Part shown: piece by piece, positions 1-11,660 of the stretch
Layout of the letters: the number at the start of each line of letters is the position of its first letter
Position numbering within the stretch: the first letter of the stretch is position 1
Source: Halichondria panicea
Taxonomy: Eukaryota > Porifera > Demospongiae > Suberitida > Halichondriidae
DNA length: 64,000 bases
Direction of reading: 5' to 3'
NCBI RefSeq assembly: GCF_963675165.1
Contig: NC_087392.1
Location: 2,371,001-2,435,000 of the forward strand
Translations under genes and position numbers: made by a program
Notes under the pieces: generated by a model
What the model saw: only the letters and a program-made list of their open reading frames with translations
Told to the model about the DNA's origin: nothing
Databases searched by the model: none

Positions 1-186
1 CTAGCTAGCAGTAGCCATTTGTGAAATTGATCTCTTTGGACACACCCTTTAATTATTCCTATGGATTTTTTTTTTTTTTTTTTTAGCCTTTATGGCGAAA
101 GTAGTTAAGGTAAGTACAAACGGGTAGACAGATATAAATAGAAATCTAAGTAAGGTAAAGATATGAAGAACAAACATATAGTAAGT

Positions 187-963
187 TTAGGTATGCCCAT
201 CAAGCACAGGTGATAGAGTTGGTGACCTGTGAATGAGCATGGAAGCATTCCCTCGCCAAAGGGCTATGCTGACTCTCCCAAAGAGGTGTTTAATGGTGAC
301 TGAGTCTCGGTCCGCGCCTGAGCGGAGACAAATTGACCGGCCGATATCACGGATGGTTGAGATGAAGTCCTCTGCTAAGCCTCCCAGGGTTTCGGCCACA
401 AGGGGAATGCATGTCATACCCACAGACCTGCAGCTGGGGAGATTGGAAGCCAGCTTACGCTGGACCCCCACTTGGAGAGTGTGGCCCTGGGTCCTTGCAG
501 CCTCAGACAGTGTGAGAGACTGGAGAGGAGAAATGACATGGACGTCAAGAGCCGCTGGACGACCATTGATCCAGTTGGGGAGGAGGACGTCTGCAGGGCG
601 AGAAGCCGAGTCAGGAACAAGCCCTGTAGTTTCTCTTGAGGGGCCCAGAGCAGCAGACTGAGCCGCTTTAAAAACAACGTCACGGACGGCGTTGTGACGG
701 CTGATACGGTCACTGTTGCCTCCACATCCCACCTGGTGGTCACCAAGGGAGTCAGCAACACCATGACACTCAGGGCAGGTGAACTGGTCATTGTGCAGCG
801 GGACCCCTAGCCAGTAACACAGGCAAGAGCGAAACTCCCTATCTTGGAGGTGAAGCCCGAGTGAGGGAGAAGGGATTACGTTCAGCCAGTCGTGAGCGTG
901 AGGGAGACCAGTGGAGATGTAATGCGCATGCGCGCTCATTCCCCAGATCCTCCTGGCAGAATC
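187..963 (-). mobile_element. C-terminal fragment of a retrotransposon polyprotein
   Basis: An open minus-strand frame of about 250 residues ends at 187. It contains a Cys/His cluster of the form CPEC...GDHQVGCG, then RHNAVRD, then RPADVLLPNW and ALDVHVISPLQ. I recognise this order from the C-terminal part of retrotransposon proteins that litter invertebrate and fungal genomes: a zinc-knuckle-like cluster followed by a possible PD-(D/E)xK, restriction-like endonuclease segment. The endonuclease reading is inference. No reverse transcriptase lies upstream, because the frame runs into non-coding repeat sequence near 960. The piece is therefore a truncated insertion rather than a host gene. The frame itself is not broken, which suggests a fairly recent insertion. 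Confidence 0.7.
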
Positions 964-1290
964 ATATTTTTCTTGAGGGCCTGGTAAGCCACAAAACACT
1001 ACTATGTACACAAGTCTTTTCTTCTTAAATATTATAATTATACACTGCATGAACTACAGATCCAATTTTCTTCTTTCTTGAGGTCCTGGTATTAAAGCCA
1101 CATAATACAACAATAGCATGTGTAATAAGTCTTTTCTTCTCAGTGACTTTATATAGATAAGCTAACTTTATGAAATAATTATGCACTTCTGCTTATAATT
1201 AATTGAAAACAAAATCTTCTTTGTTGCTTCCTAGATCCTCGAGGTCCTGGTATAAGCAGCCACAAAACACAACAATGATACCATAATTAT
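955..1290. repeat. Three diverged short repeats at the end of the retroelement remnant
   Basis: Three blocks, near 972-1020, 1075-1140 and 1235-1290, share the string cttgaggtcctggta (or ctcgaggtcctggta). Each is followed by a stretch like agccacaaaacacaacaat, and the first two also share agtcttttcttct. They are spaced about 100-160 bases apart. A fourth, inverted copy lies near 49625-49660. The nature of the repeat is unknown. It could be the terminal region of a mobile element. Confidence 0.6.
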
Positions 1291-1451
1291 ACAATTGCAA
1301 GTCAGTTTTAGACAGATTATTTTATACACTTTTCCTCTTCTATACTTTCTCTTCTATACTTTTCTATACTTTTGAGCAAAAGCAAATCATGGCGAGAGGC
1401 ATTAGCACAGCGCCAGCTTGAACACTAGTTGATTCAGTGAAACAACCATGT
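1052..1451. other. Gene-free AT-rich stretch upstream of the first duplication copy
   Basis: Apart from the diverged repeats above, I see no coding sequence. It is the flank between the retroelement remnant and the 3' end of HSP70 copy 1. Homology with the second duplication copy begins at about 1452. Confidence 0.5.
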
Positions 1452-1517
1452 AATAATTACAATCACAACAATAAAATAAATATCCCTAGGATGTTAACAG
1501 TTTTAGACCGATTGAAT

Positions 1518-3491
1518 TTAATCCACTTCTTCAATTGTTGGTCCACCACTGCTGTTGTCACCACTGTCTGCAGGGCCACCTGGTCCACCAAATCCTCCTG
1601 GCATTCCACCGGGCATGCCACCAGGCATACCACCTTCAGGCATACCACCAGCTTGGTACAACTTGGTGATGATGGGAGAACACACTTGCTCAAGCTCTTT
1701 TTGTTGATGTTCAAATTCTTCTTTTTCAGCAGTCTGGTTCTTGTCCAGCCATTCAATGACCTCTTTACACTTCTTTGTAATGGTCTCGCGTTCTTCTTCG
1801 GTTATCTTGTCCTTGATTTTTTCTTCATCCATTGTGCTCTTCATGGAGAATGCGTAACTTTCAAGCCCGTTCTTGGCACCAACACGATCACGTTGTTTGT
1901 CGTCCTCAGCCTTGTAATCTTCAGCTTCTTTAACCATGCGTTCAATATCTTCAGCAGAAAGCCTTCCTTTGTCATTTGTAATGGTGATTTTGTTTTCACG
2001 GCCAGTGCTTTTGTCAGCAGCAGACACGTTGAGAATACCGTTTCGGTCAATATCGAAAGTCACTTCAATTTGAGGCACTCCACGAGGTGCAGGTGGAATG
2101 TTAGTCAGTTCAAATTTCCCCAACAGATTGTTGTTGTTTGTCATAGCTCTTTCACCTTCAAACACCTGGATAAGCACACCTGGCTGGTTGTCAGAGTAGG
2201 TAGTAAAAGTTTTCGACTCCTTCTTTGGAATGGTTGAGTTACGCTTGATTAGAGATGTCATCACACCGCCAGCAGTTTCGATACCAAGAGACAGAGGTGT
2301 AATGTCGAGCAGCAGCAAGTCTTGAACCTCCTCGCTTTTGTCACCATTAAGAATTGCAGCTTGCACTGCAGCACCGTAGGCTACAGCTTCGTCGGGATTG
2401 ATGGACTTGTTGAGCTCTTTGCCATTGAAGAAGTCTTGGAGAAGTTTCTGAATCCTGGGAATACGAGTGGATCCACCAACCAAAACAACCTCATGAATAT
2501 CGCCTTTGGCCATCTTTGAATCACGGAGTGCTTTCTCAACTGGCTCTAATGTGCTCCTGAACAAGTCAGCACAGAGTTCTTCGAATCTGGCACGAGTGAT
2601 CTTGGTGTAGAAATCGACACCCTCGAAAAGCGAATCAATCTCAATACTGGCTTCAGCAATTGAAGACAGGGTTCTCTTTGCTCTCTCACACGCGGTTCTT
2701 AGACGACGTAGAGATCTCTTGTTGCCGGAAAGGTCCTTTTTGAATTTTCTCTTGAATTCTTTCACAAAGTGGTCTACCAAGCGATTGTCAAAATCTTCGC
2801 CTCCAAGATGAGTGTCACCAGCAGTTGACTTAACTTCGAAAATTCCGTCTTCAATGGTGAGAACAGACACATCAAAAGTTCCTCCGCCAAGATCAAAGAT
2901 CAAAACATTTCGTTCCACTCCAACTTTCTTGTCCAGCCCGTATGCAATAGCAGCTGCTGTAGGCTCGTTAATGATTCGAAGCACGTTGAGCCCAGAAATG
3001 ACACCAGCATCTTTAGTAGCCTGTCGTTGAGAGTCGTTGAAATAGGCTGGAACAGTAACAACAGCGTCAGTCACGGTCTTCCCAAGGTAAGCTTCAGCTG
3101 TCTCCTTCATCTTGGTGAGAACCATGGCAGAGATTTCTTCAGCAAAAAAGTCCTTTGTTTCCCCTTTGTATTCAACTTCGATCTTGGGACGTGAATCTTT
3201 GTCGATAATTTCAAACGGCCAATGTTTCTTGTCAGAAACTATGGTTGGGTCGTTGCTTTTTCTTCCAATCAAGCGTTTTGCATCAAACACTGTATTGGTT
3301 GGATTCATGGCCACCTGGTTCTTGGCAGCATCTCCAATGAGACGTTCACTGTCGGTGAAGGCAACATAACTCGGGGTGGTACGATTTCCCTGGTCGTTGG
3401 CGATAATCTCGACTTTGCCGTGCTGAAAAACACCGACACAGGAGTAGGTAGTTCCTAGATCGATACCGATTGCTGGTCCTTTGGCAGACAT
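1518..3491 (-). CDS. HSP70: Cytosolic heat shock protein 70, copy 1
   Basis: A single coding exon of 657 residues. It is an ATP-dependent chaperone that binds exposed hydrophobic segments of client proteins. The three HSP70 signatures are present: [12 protein letters not shown] near residue 10, [14 protein letters not shown] near residue 200 and [15 protein letters not shown] near residue 340. The C-terminus has a GGMP repeat linker and ends in GPTIEEVD, the cytosolic EEVD tail that binds TPR co-chaperones. I chose the start at MSAKGPAIG. The codons upstream belong to a spliced 5' leader: a splice acceptor falls just before GTCAATCAAACAGCA. The gene lies head-to-head with the dynein-like copy 1. 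A near-identical second gene sits at 14804-16777. Confidence 0.97.
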   Translation of the reverse strand: MSAKGPAIGIDLGTTYSCVGVFQHGKVEIIANDQGNRTTPSYVAFTDSERLIGDAAKNQVAMNPTNTVFDAKRLIGRKSNDPTIVSDKKHWPFEIIDKDSRPKIEVEYKGETKDFFAEEISAMVLTKMKETAEAYLGKTVTDAVVTVPAYFNDSQRQATKDAGVISGLNVLRIINEPTAAAIAYGLDKKVGVERNVLIFDLGGGTFDVSVLTIEDGIFEVKSTAGDTHLGGEDFDNRLVDHFVKEFKRKFKKDLSGNKRSLRRLRTACERAKRTLSSIAEASIEIDSLFEGVDFYTKITRARFEELCADLFRSTLEPVEKALRDSKMAKGDIHEVVLVGGSTRIPRIQKLLQDFFNGKELNKSINPDEAVAYGAAVQAAILNGDKSEEVQDLLLLDITPLSLGIETAGGVMTSLIKRNSTIPKKESKTFTTYSDNQPGVLIQVFEGERAMTNNNNLLGKFELTNIPPAPRGVPQIEVTFDIDRNGILNVSAADKSTGRENKITITNDKGRLSAEDIERMVKEAEDYKAEDDKQRDRVGAKNGLESYAFSMKSTMDEEKIKDKITEEERETITKKCKEVIEWLDKNQTAEKEEFEHQQKELEQVCSPIITKLYQAGGMPEGGMPGGMPGGMPGGFGGPGGPADSGDNSSGGPTIEEVD

Positions 3492-3506
3492 TGCTGTTTG
3501 ATTGAC

Positions 3507-3620
3507 CTGCATGGAAAAAATTGAACACAATATCAAACAGGGTAACACAGTTTATACACAGTATTCCAGTATAATTATAAATTAATGTCGACTTAGACTG
3601 GAAACTTACTAAAGACGTAC
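3507..3620 (-). other. Predicted 5'-UTR intron of HSP70 copy 1
   Basis: On the minus strand, a donor GTACGT follows attcgaag and an acceptor ending in tgcag lies 15 bases before the start codon. Copy 2 has the equivalent intron at 16793-16897 with donor GTAAGT. A leader intron is predicted from these signals only. Confidence 0.7.
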
Positions 3621-3688
3621 CTTCGAATATAGCAGTTCACTTCAAACTTCAGATTTTCTTCTATGAAATGCATTCACTTTGGGTCACG

Positions 3689-3764
3689 TATTTATAGACA
3701 GCAATCCAACACGTGTTTAAAGAACCTTCTAGAACCCTGTAGAACCCTCAACGTAGTTCTGGAA
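3689..3764 (-). promoter_or_regulatory. HSP70 copy 1 promoter: TATA box and heat-shock elements
   Basis: On the minus strand TATAAATA lies at 3689-3696, upstream of the leader exon. Further upstream is a three-unit heat-shock element, GAAccTTCtaGAA (3722-3734). A second dyad, TTCtgGAA, lies at 3757-3764. Alternating inverted GAA/TTC units at five-base spacing are the HSF1 binding pattern. Heat induction is therefore expected. Confidence 0.85.
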
Positions 3765-4354
3765 GCCCGTATACTCCCACACCAACGCAAAATGGGTCAC
3801 CTTTGTAAGGTTAGGGAAATTCTGGCGCACATTCCACATGTGAAGTCATGCATGACATTTTTCTACTACTTCTGTGGATGATTCTGGCACAATCCACGCC
3901 TGAAGTCATGCATGACCTTTCTAATGGAGTGTGTGTAGACACTTGTAATTGTGTAGATGATCTAGATCTACCTGTTAATATTTTGGGAATGCCAGTTGTA
4001 GAAAATAAGGATGTCCTTATTTCAGGATTCTACGTGCATCTATTGAGACTTGTTGAGTGTTCGGCATTTCAGCTGAACACTGGGACTGGGTGCACACCTG
4101 GTCATATTGAGCATCACTACCAGGTACCTATAGTATAAGTATAGGCTAACCTGTACCCAGCATTGACCTTGAGTTAGCTACAGAGGGTTAGTAATACCCT
4201 AATCTCTGACCCTAACCCTAATCTCTGACCTTAACCCTCTATAGGCCCTGGACCCAGGACCGATGTACATGTACATGTGCGACAAACAGTTCCTTTCCTC
4301 TGGCCTGGAGCGCGCACAGAGCCTGGAGTCGAGGCTACAATCATGTGACAACAA

Positions 4355-4412
4355 GTCCCCGCCCTCATCCACAGCTCCGCCCCCTTGGTTCAGATAATAG
4401 AAAGGCGGGGCT
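4355..4412. promoter_or_regulatory. GC-box cluster before dynein-like copy 1
   Basis: CCCCGCCC, CTCCGCCCCC and GGCGGGGC occur within 60 bases, just upstream of the plus-strand start at 4462. The same cluster is conserved at about 18967-19023 in copy 2. It looks like a TATA-less promoter for the dynein-like gene, separate from the HSP70 TATA and heat-shock region. Confidence 0.5.
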
Positions 4413-7400
4413 GTTTTTTCCTCTCTGGAGCTATGAAAGTTGTCATGGCGATCCCTTTACTATGACAAGAAGCATGCTTTCTTTGAAGGATGACATGTCA
4501 CTCGAAACCAGCTTACCCCATGAAGATGGAGATCCAGAGATTCCTAGTTTGAAGTCCAAGTTACAGCTCAAGCAGCTTGGAGCTCTCTTTGTGACTGCAC
4601 TGACCCAGCAAGAAGATGGAGCCGAAGATGGAGCCAGGTACGTACGCACAAATCGAACAAGAAAACTATAATTCCAGTTTGGCGCTTAGCAATAGAACGT
4701 AGAGTACTAGTAGCTGTTTCCATGAGGCTATCAAAGATCAGTTGTACATGAGCCTCAATTAATAGCCGCGTTACTTAATTAAGCCTCTCAGTAAAAAATA
4801 ATTCCAGAATTTTCTTGGCGCTCAATTGGAGTAAAATAAAATTATTTGCGCTTCTATTTGAGTGGCGCTGTAATTAGAAGAAAGACGGTAATCCTCGACC
4901 TAAGCCTCATACTCACAAAAAATATTTTAACCTAGCCAATTACGTGGTGAAGTTGTGTTTGATTATTAAACGCCTGTCTCTCCCTCCTTCTCCCTCTCTC
5001 TCCTCCCTCTCGCTCTGTAAATGTTTGTAACGAGTGTGACCAATGCATTTCGCTACAGTCGTCTATTATATTTTACTGCAGTGTGTCTGCCTGGGAGTAC
5101 TTGCTGACCTATTTGGAGAGCACACTATCAAGAAGTCAAGTGAACCAACTTTCAGAACTCCCCGAGACTCAGCATTACATTCACAGAGCACTAAAGCATG
5201 TTCAAAAACACTCGGAAAATCTTGGACAACTTGAAATCATCAATCGCTTATCTAAACTTTTTCCTGTAATTGTTGAACGTTTGAAAGAGACAATTTTTTT
5301 AGTTTCCCCTGACATAACCACACAGACAATTAAGCGTAAGCGAGCTGCTACCACCAATTCTTTTAACTCGTCTTCACCACTACATTCTTATTGTCCATTA
5401 AAGCTCCCTGCTACATTTAGAGGACCATCCGTACAACTGAATGAGCTTCTACCAGCAGCTAACAAAGTATCAGTTGAGTTCTATGATGTGGAAAAGAACT
5501 TTGCTCACACATTTCCCACAGTCCCGCTAACACAACATAGTGCTAGGGTAACTCAAAGATCTCATCGCAAAACCAAATCAACCCCTGGTATTATGATTGT
5601 TGAGCCAAGAGCTATGCTTTTTCCAATGCTCGCTTCAGAAATACAAGATGAACATTTTTCGCGTTCCGATGCTCGCACCCTGTTTCCTAAGAAACAAATA
5701 AGATCTCCGAGGAAGAATATTGAAAAAGGAGCCAGTCAAGTATCTGAGATGAGGAGCGTGTATGATGTTATCGAAGCATTTTCTACTGGGAAACTCAAGT
5801 CCGAATCCGAGTCCATCTACTTTAACTATACTAACTCTGATAAATGGAATCCATATGACCTGACTATTGTACCTAAAAGGAAAGTGCAGTCAGAACATTT
5901 TGTAGTATCCAAGTTTGGAATCCTTCAAGTACACCCTGATGGAACATCAGACTTGCAAAGTTTTGCAGGCTGGTTGAGAGAAGCCAGTTTTTACAAAATG
6001 CTGAGGAGAAGCCCATTTTTGAAAACCTATTTGGTTCGACGTGCCTTCAAGCAGTGGTATGGCAATGTACGGTTTGCTCAATTTGCCCGATTCTATAGAC
6101 AGGTAGCAAGACTTTCGATTCGATTTCTACCTGATTTTGCTAGTGCTCTGCTCAAAATCCAATCTCTCAGTGAAGAATTGCTGACTGTGCCTTTTCACCA
6201 ACTTGTGCCTCTGTCGAACTATGATCAAGAAACACTGGAGCAAGCTATACAGGGCTCACTGTCAAAGGCTCAACGACTACTACACAAATATTTCAAATAT
6301 TGCAGACGTTTTATCATGGAAGTTATAAAGACAACTATTAGTCAGGTCATTATTTTTGAGACAGATAGACGGCATAAGCCATTCGTATCCGATCTTCCAC
6401 TGAGTGTACAAAAAGATAAATTTTCACAGTTGGAAAAAGATTTAAAAGCAGCCAAGTATCAAGCGAGCAATCTTGCTAACTTCGTTTGTCTTGCAGAATA
6501 TATTTTGTCCACTTGCATACTCACACTGTCCAAGCATGGAGCTCAATCTTGGATAGATACTGTTCTTACTAAAGAAGAAGACAGAGTCAATTTCACACCA
6601 GAATTTAGCAGCATTGTATCCAGTGAGACAAGACTGAGCCATACTTTTTGCAGCGCAGTGGATACTGAGTCCAAGCAGCCTCCTTCTGGTAGATCAAGCC
6701 CCAATGCAGATGCTTTCCTGTTGACCTCGTTTGAAATCAATGAAACAGGTAGGTGTAAAACATAATTATTTTATTTTGTGTACATCATCTCTTTTCATCC
6801 CTTCCCCCCCTCCCTCCATCTAGGAGAGCTGTGTGTTCATCCTTTGCCTTCAGACTTGAAGGGTCTCATAGCTGGCCAACTGCAAAGGATCTGCTCAATC
6901 CTCTCGTCAGTTGTAGCCCCTCTCACCAAGTCAACTGCAGCACAAAAATCTATAAGCAGGGACGAGCATCAGCCCACCAACGATTCAAACCCTCAGGTGA
7001 GCATTGTACGTGCACATACAAGTAATCATTTTTGTTTTCGCTGTAGTACTCGATCCCCCAAGCAGCCCCTCCGTCAATGGCCCCCTCTAGACAGCCCAGG
7101 TCCCTCTTGACAGTCTTAAAGGGTATCAGTGGAGACAACAGGGCTGATGGCATGATGACCAGTGAGAGAGCGCGCAGTGAGCTCAGTGAGGTCACCACCA
7201 GGCTGCTCAGTGGTGCAGGGGAGAGAGCAGATGTGTTAGTTACACAGGGTTCACCACTGGAGACCGACAAATTTGTGGACAAAATTAAGACAGAGTAAGT
7301 ATAATGATCATGATTCGATTAATGAAAGTATCTTAGTGGTTTGCCTTCGATGTTCCATTCTCGAAGATCAACGATTATAGCTTACAATTATAGCTTTGGT

Positions 7401-10143
7401 GATTTTCCCGAAACGAATTTTTGTAAGGGATGGTGATCTTGTATAACTGTGCTTATCGTTTTTTTGTAGTGAGGTGTTCTTGAATTGTGTGACAACCATT
7501 GAGACTGCTGTTGAGAGAGTGTGTGTTGAGCTCAGAGAGATGTGCTCTCAGTACAGCTGGTTGAGTGATGTGTGGAAATTCATCACTGCTTGGGATGGCA
7601 ACGAGAAGATTGCTAGTATGACAGCAGATAAGTATGAGGTAATTAAGTTACATACGTGTAAGATGAGCATGAACATGTGTTCAGTCTAGTAGATTTTACC
7701 TTCAGAAACTCTAGATGACTTTAGGGGTTACTACGATACATAAGGGTTAGATTAGACATGGAATTTAATTATTGCTCTTATTCCCCTCACAGGTAGTACT
7801 CTCCCAGCTGCATGAGTGGACTGATCTAGTTGCTCAGTTGCCCCCCAGACTCCCCACCTCCTACTCTCTACTCAGTGTCTCCACGATCCCTGTTGCGGAG
7901 CGAGTGGGGCCTCAGCTGGCCGCTATGTTGGAGGAGCTCACAGCAGTTGGGATGCAGCGTGCAATGGCTCTTTGTAAGAAGGTGCTTGAGGATATCAAGC
8001 AACGGGTTGAAGTGAGTCATATCTATATCTACAGTCATGTTGTGCACCACCCATCAAAAATACAAATTCATTTTCATATCCTCTATATATTGTAACCACA
8101 CATTTTTCGTTCCTTATTGTACATGTAAATGTTTGCGTAGGTGCTGTCTGCTAAGAGATATGATCTGGAGGGATTTGCTGAGTATACGCATCAGTTGCGA
8201 GAGTGCCAATCATTTAATAAGAGTGAAGCAGACAACATAGACTATGTCCTAAGAGTTCACAATAGCTTGCTGCATCATGGCGTGTGTATACCAAAAGATG
8301 ATAACGTAACTATTGTACACATTACCTATTTCTTGTCATAATGTGTACTTGCTCTAGGCTCTCAGCATGAAATTGCAATTGGCGTGGCATGCATTTCGAG
8401 GCAAGCTAAAAGAGGCTGAGGTGTTTGTCACAGCTCAAACTCCAATGAAGGCACAAGGACTCCAGGAGAGTATTGAGGTAATCAGCCACTAACTAGGGAG
8501 GGACCTGTCTATTTGCCAATTTGCAATTTTATAATTTGATACCTAGATCTATACCTATATACATGTACATGTACCTACGTAAAAAGTGATGACAGAACTT
8601 TCATCACTTTTTTTCGCTTTTTTGATTCACCTTTTCTGGACCTAATAGCCATTCACTGCTCACTATTTAGTACTATATACATCACAACACTTTGCAGGCA
8701 TGTGTTGAAGACCTGTCGGCTCTTGTGAGGCAGGTCAATGAGGGCGAATTTATCAATCCTGCGGCTATCCCTAATGAGCTGCTTGATGAACTGAAGCTGA
8801 CCCAGGAGAGTGTGTTGGCAGTGCGATCACGACTGTTGGGCCTCAGTAAGTGGAAGGAGGCCATCACTGGACAGCCACACGACCTCTCAGGAGTTAGCAG
8901 GTGAGGTATTGATTGTCGTGTTGCCTTGATTTGAACTCCAAATTATTGATAATCAACTAACTACTCTTATTTTCTTCAGTTTGATGAATCAACAGTATAT
9001 GCGCCAGGAGTTGTGGAAGTATCGTAGAGTATTTGACACGTACGAGAGAGAATGGGTCAAAACGCCGTTCAAGAAACTGGACATTAACCATCTATCCCAA
9101 AAAGTACAGGCAACTCTACTTATTTGTGTGTGAAAGTGATTATTGTGCATGGAATAGGTTTCAGACTGGTTGACAGCTTGTACCAAGCTGGAGAGAACAC
9201 TGTCTCCTGATGATCCAGTGGTGAGTGCATGGAGAGAGAGACTACAAGAGTTCAAAGGCAGGATACCGCTACTCCAACAACTATCATCTAAAGCTCTCAA
9301 GGTGAGTAGCAGGTTCCCTGTACTTATTTTGTTCTAACTACCATGTGCATGTACGTAGCTTTTATAATTGTTAGCCATGTACACTAGCTTCTCGTACAAA
9401 ACCTGTTCATGGAAACATTAGCCACAATTTTTATTATTACGTACCTGTAATTTGTCATTCTCTGTGTAGGCTTCCCATTGGTACACAATATTTGCTTCAC
9501 TGGGCGAAGACTACAATGCAGACTACCCATACACACTGGTAGACTTGATCTCTACAAGATGTACGATCATTCTGACATTATATTCGAGATTTGTCACGAT
9601 GCCATGCAACAAGAGAAACTTAGAGCCAAGGTATGCCCCCCTTTGCGATGAATGTACATGTACTAGGCACATATACAAATGCACGTACTATTTTAGATTG
9701 ACAAACTACAATCATTACTTGAGCAAAAGACGATTGCCGTTAACCAGTTTCCAATCGAGCGCTATCCATTTGCCGTTCCCCAAAAAGTCAGTAGACACCT
9801 CTGTGCCCCATCGACAGGCCACCATATCACCACGCAAAACATCTCAAGTACCGCGAAAGGTTGCCGTACCAAACACTCCATCGAAAACAACATTCTCTGT
9901 TGGTTTCCATGGCCTAACTAAAGACTCTGCTACCCTGGACCGCCTGTTTACCATAGAACATCAGAACCAGCTGTGTTTGTGGCTAGAGGACAAACTGATA
10001 CAGATGAAGGTGTTGCTTTCCTCCCCTCATCTTGGGAACTTGAAGTCCAAGAGAGAGCATTTGTTAAAGACTCTCACCGAGCCGCAGGAGATTGTCATGA
10101 TGCTGTCACTGTGTCAGGATAAGGTGAGTGTGTCGGTATGAAA

Positions 10144-10365
10144 TACCGTATACGTGTAGCAGGTCATTTTCGTGTGGTGGATATTTTGTATTTTTCATAT
10201 TGTAGAGCATCATCTGAAAAATAAAACTGCGAAATTATTCTACCGCAATAGGTTCTATATGTCACTATCCTGTGCTGTATACGAATGTAGAAAACGAAAT
10301 ATTTAATTACATTTAGGTACTTCATACAAAAATTATATCAACGAAAATTACCTGCTATAACGGTA
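10144..10365. mobile_element. Miniature inverted-repeat element in a dynein intron (copy 1)
   Basis: The left end, taccgtatacgtgtagcagg, is matched in inverse by the right end, cctgctataacggta. The core carries tcattttcg and cgaaaatta next to the ends. The same element is at 24795-24998 in copy 2, so it predates the segmental duplication. Ends of this type, TACCGTATA with CGAAAATT, recur in other elements of the window. Confidence 0.65.
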
Positions 10366-10525
10366 CTTACTTTTTTACTCAAATCAATGGCCTGTATAGC
10401 TGCAATCATTGAAATTGCACTTCATATGCTTAGTAATTGTAAAGATTTGATGAGCAAATAATTATCTGACCACAAGTAGGCTGGTAGTGTCAGTGAAATG
10501 GGTCAGATGGAAAATTCTAATTGAG

Positions 10526-10643
10526 GTGCACGACATGCATAATACGTAGATCTCTTGTAATACTTGTTTTTGCTTCATAGTGGTGTGCACGACATGCATA
10601 ATACGTAGATCTCTTGTAATACTTGTTTTTGCTTCATAGTGGT
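10526..10643 (+). repeat. 59-base tandem duplication over a splice acceptor in copy 1
   Basis: Two identical 59-base units (10526-10584 and 10585-10643) begin at gtgcacgacatgcataa and include the acceptor region tgcttcatag. Copy 2 has a single unit at about 25171. Copy 1 therefore carries two potential acceptors for the last duplicated exon. Confidence 0.9.
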
Positions 10644-10810
10644 GTGAGCTTCTATCATTATTCTCTCAAATCGACGACGACCAGTACAGCAGCTCTGGCC
10701 TGACTGAGCTACAGCAAGGTAGCTCCAAGTACCAGGAGATTGTTATGAGCATACGAGATGACCCTATACACTACTCTCTCTAATGGGGAAGAGAAGGGGA
10801 CAGAAAGGAT

Positions 10811-11146
10811 CTTCCCTGAGCTAGTCCTTAAGTTAGTAGCGCTCCAGCCCCCGGCTTGCCATAAGGATCATATCCACAACCACTCTGGGAGTGAGGATGT
10901 GTAAATGAGATCTGGAAACGACACGTATATAGGCACTGTCCGTTCAAACCTCTTACTTTGGTGGATACACCTACAGCTGGTCTCCCCCATGGATTATACT
11001 GTTGTAGCTGCTCTAAATCCTGCATTGATAAAATCAGCAGTTATTTATCCCCACTTAAAAGTAACTGTACTTTTCGTTGTTTTTCCACCTTCTCTCTCCT
11101 CTCTCTCTGCTTCTCTTCTCTTGTGTCTTCGATGATTTGTGGTCGC
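10811..11146. other. Gene-free junction DNA after the truncated dynein copy
   Basis: No coding frame here matches a family I know. It is unique sequence between the abrupt end of duplication copy 1 and the kelch fragment, with a pyrimidine-rich stretch at 11085-11130. Confidence 0.5.
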
Positions 11147-11630
11147 AGTACTTCAGGAGCGGCTGTACTCAATGGAAAGCTCTTTGTGGTTGGTGGTAGA
11201 GACAGCAATGCGTGCTTGAAGCCGGTAGAATGCTACGACCCTCACACTGATCGCTGGGCAAACGTCCCTGATATGAATGTTGCAAGAGGAGGTGTGGCTG
11301 TCGCTGTGCTCTTCAGAAAGCTGTATGCCATTGGTGGACACGAGATATCAGATCCACTCTCGTCCGTTGAAGTGTATGATCCTCTCACGAATGTGTGGTC
11401 GATGGTGGCTTCCATGCGATATAGAAGAGATGCTGTCGCTGCTGCTTCGTTTGGAGAGAAGGTGTATGCATGCAGTTGGAGGTTTTGATGGGTCAGACTA
11501 TCTCTGTTCTGTGGAGGCCTACGATCCTGAGTTGAATGAGTGGAGCCTGGCAGCAGAACTGAGATTGGGTCGTGCTGGCTTAGGGGTTGCAACCAGCTCG
11601 GACATTTGTGTCAGTGAACTTCCTAAATAG
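11147..11630 (+). pseudogene. Kelch-repeat protein fragment with a frameshift
   Basis: Three kelch blades can be read. One has VVGGRDSNACLKPVECYDP and then RWANVPDMN. The second has AIGGHEISDPLSSVEVYDP and then VWSMVASM. The third has VGGFDGSDYLCSVEAYDP and then EWSLAAEL. Each has the GG doublet, Tyr and Trp typical of a kelch beta-propeller blade, as found in KLHL-type ubiquitin ligase adaptors. Between blades two and three a four-base TGCA duplication (11467-11474) shifts the frame. No BTB or BACK domain precedes and no further blades follow. A pyrimidine tract and cgcag just before the first blade may be a relic acceptor, so this looks like a captured exon fragment. Confidence 0.8.
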
Positions 11631-11660
11631 TACAATCATTAGCACGGTAGTGCTAATAGT

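Larger units (their letters stand above)
4462..10806 (+). pseudogene. Truncated 5' copy of the DNHD1-like dynein heavy chain gene
   Basis: Exons match the first 14 or so exons of the complete gene at 19076-40944 with few substitutions. They include exon 1 (4462-4636), the long exon 2 (5082-6748, about 556 codons) and the tail exons to about 10140. One base is missing near 9546 (agacttgat versus agactttgat in copy 2), which shifts the frame in the exon beginning near 9470. The next tail exon is still readable. The last copied exon reads ccctatacactac where copy 2 has ccctagactac, and homology stops at about 10810. No linker or AAA domain follows. It may still be transcribed, because the promoter region is copied. 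It could make only a tail fragment, so I call it a decaying pseudogene. Confidence 0.85.
1452..10810. repeat. Segmental duplication, copy 1 (HSP70 plus dynein 5' part)
   Basis: This block matches 14738-25396 almost base for base, in the same orientation, introns included. The left edge is at the HSP70 3' flank, where the common sequence begins near aataattacaatcacaac. The right edge is inside a dynein exon, at about 10810. There copy 1 departs from copy 2 directly after the shared string gggacagaaaggat. The length difference between copies is mainly a LINE insertion in copy 2. Small indels distinguish the rest. Confidence 0.95.

Noticed and set aside
233-661. Plus-strand frame over the retroelement fragment
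   Set aside because: It lies opposite the minus-strand frame, which carries the recognisable Cys/His and ALDV motifs.
1437-2237. Long plus-strand reading frame opposite HSP70 (and its twin at 14798-15523)
   Set aside because: It is the antisense shadow of a highly conserved HSP70 exon with biased codon use. It has no family resemblance of its own.
6950-7282. Minus-strand frame opposite dynein tail exons (and 21588-21920)
   Set aside because: Antisense shadow of plus-strand coding exons that splice in phase.
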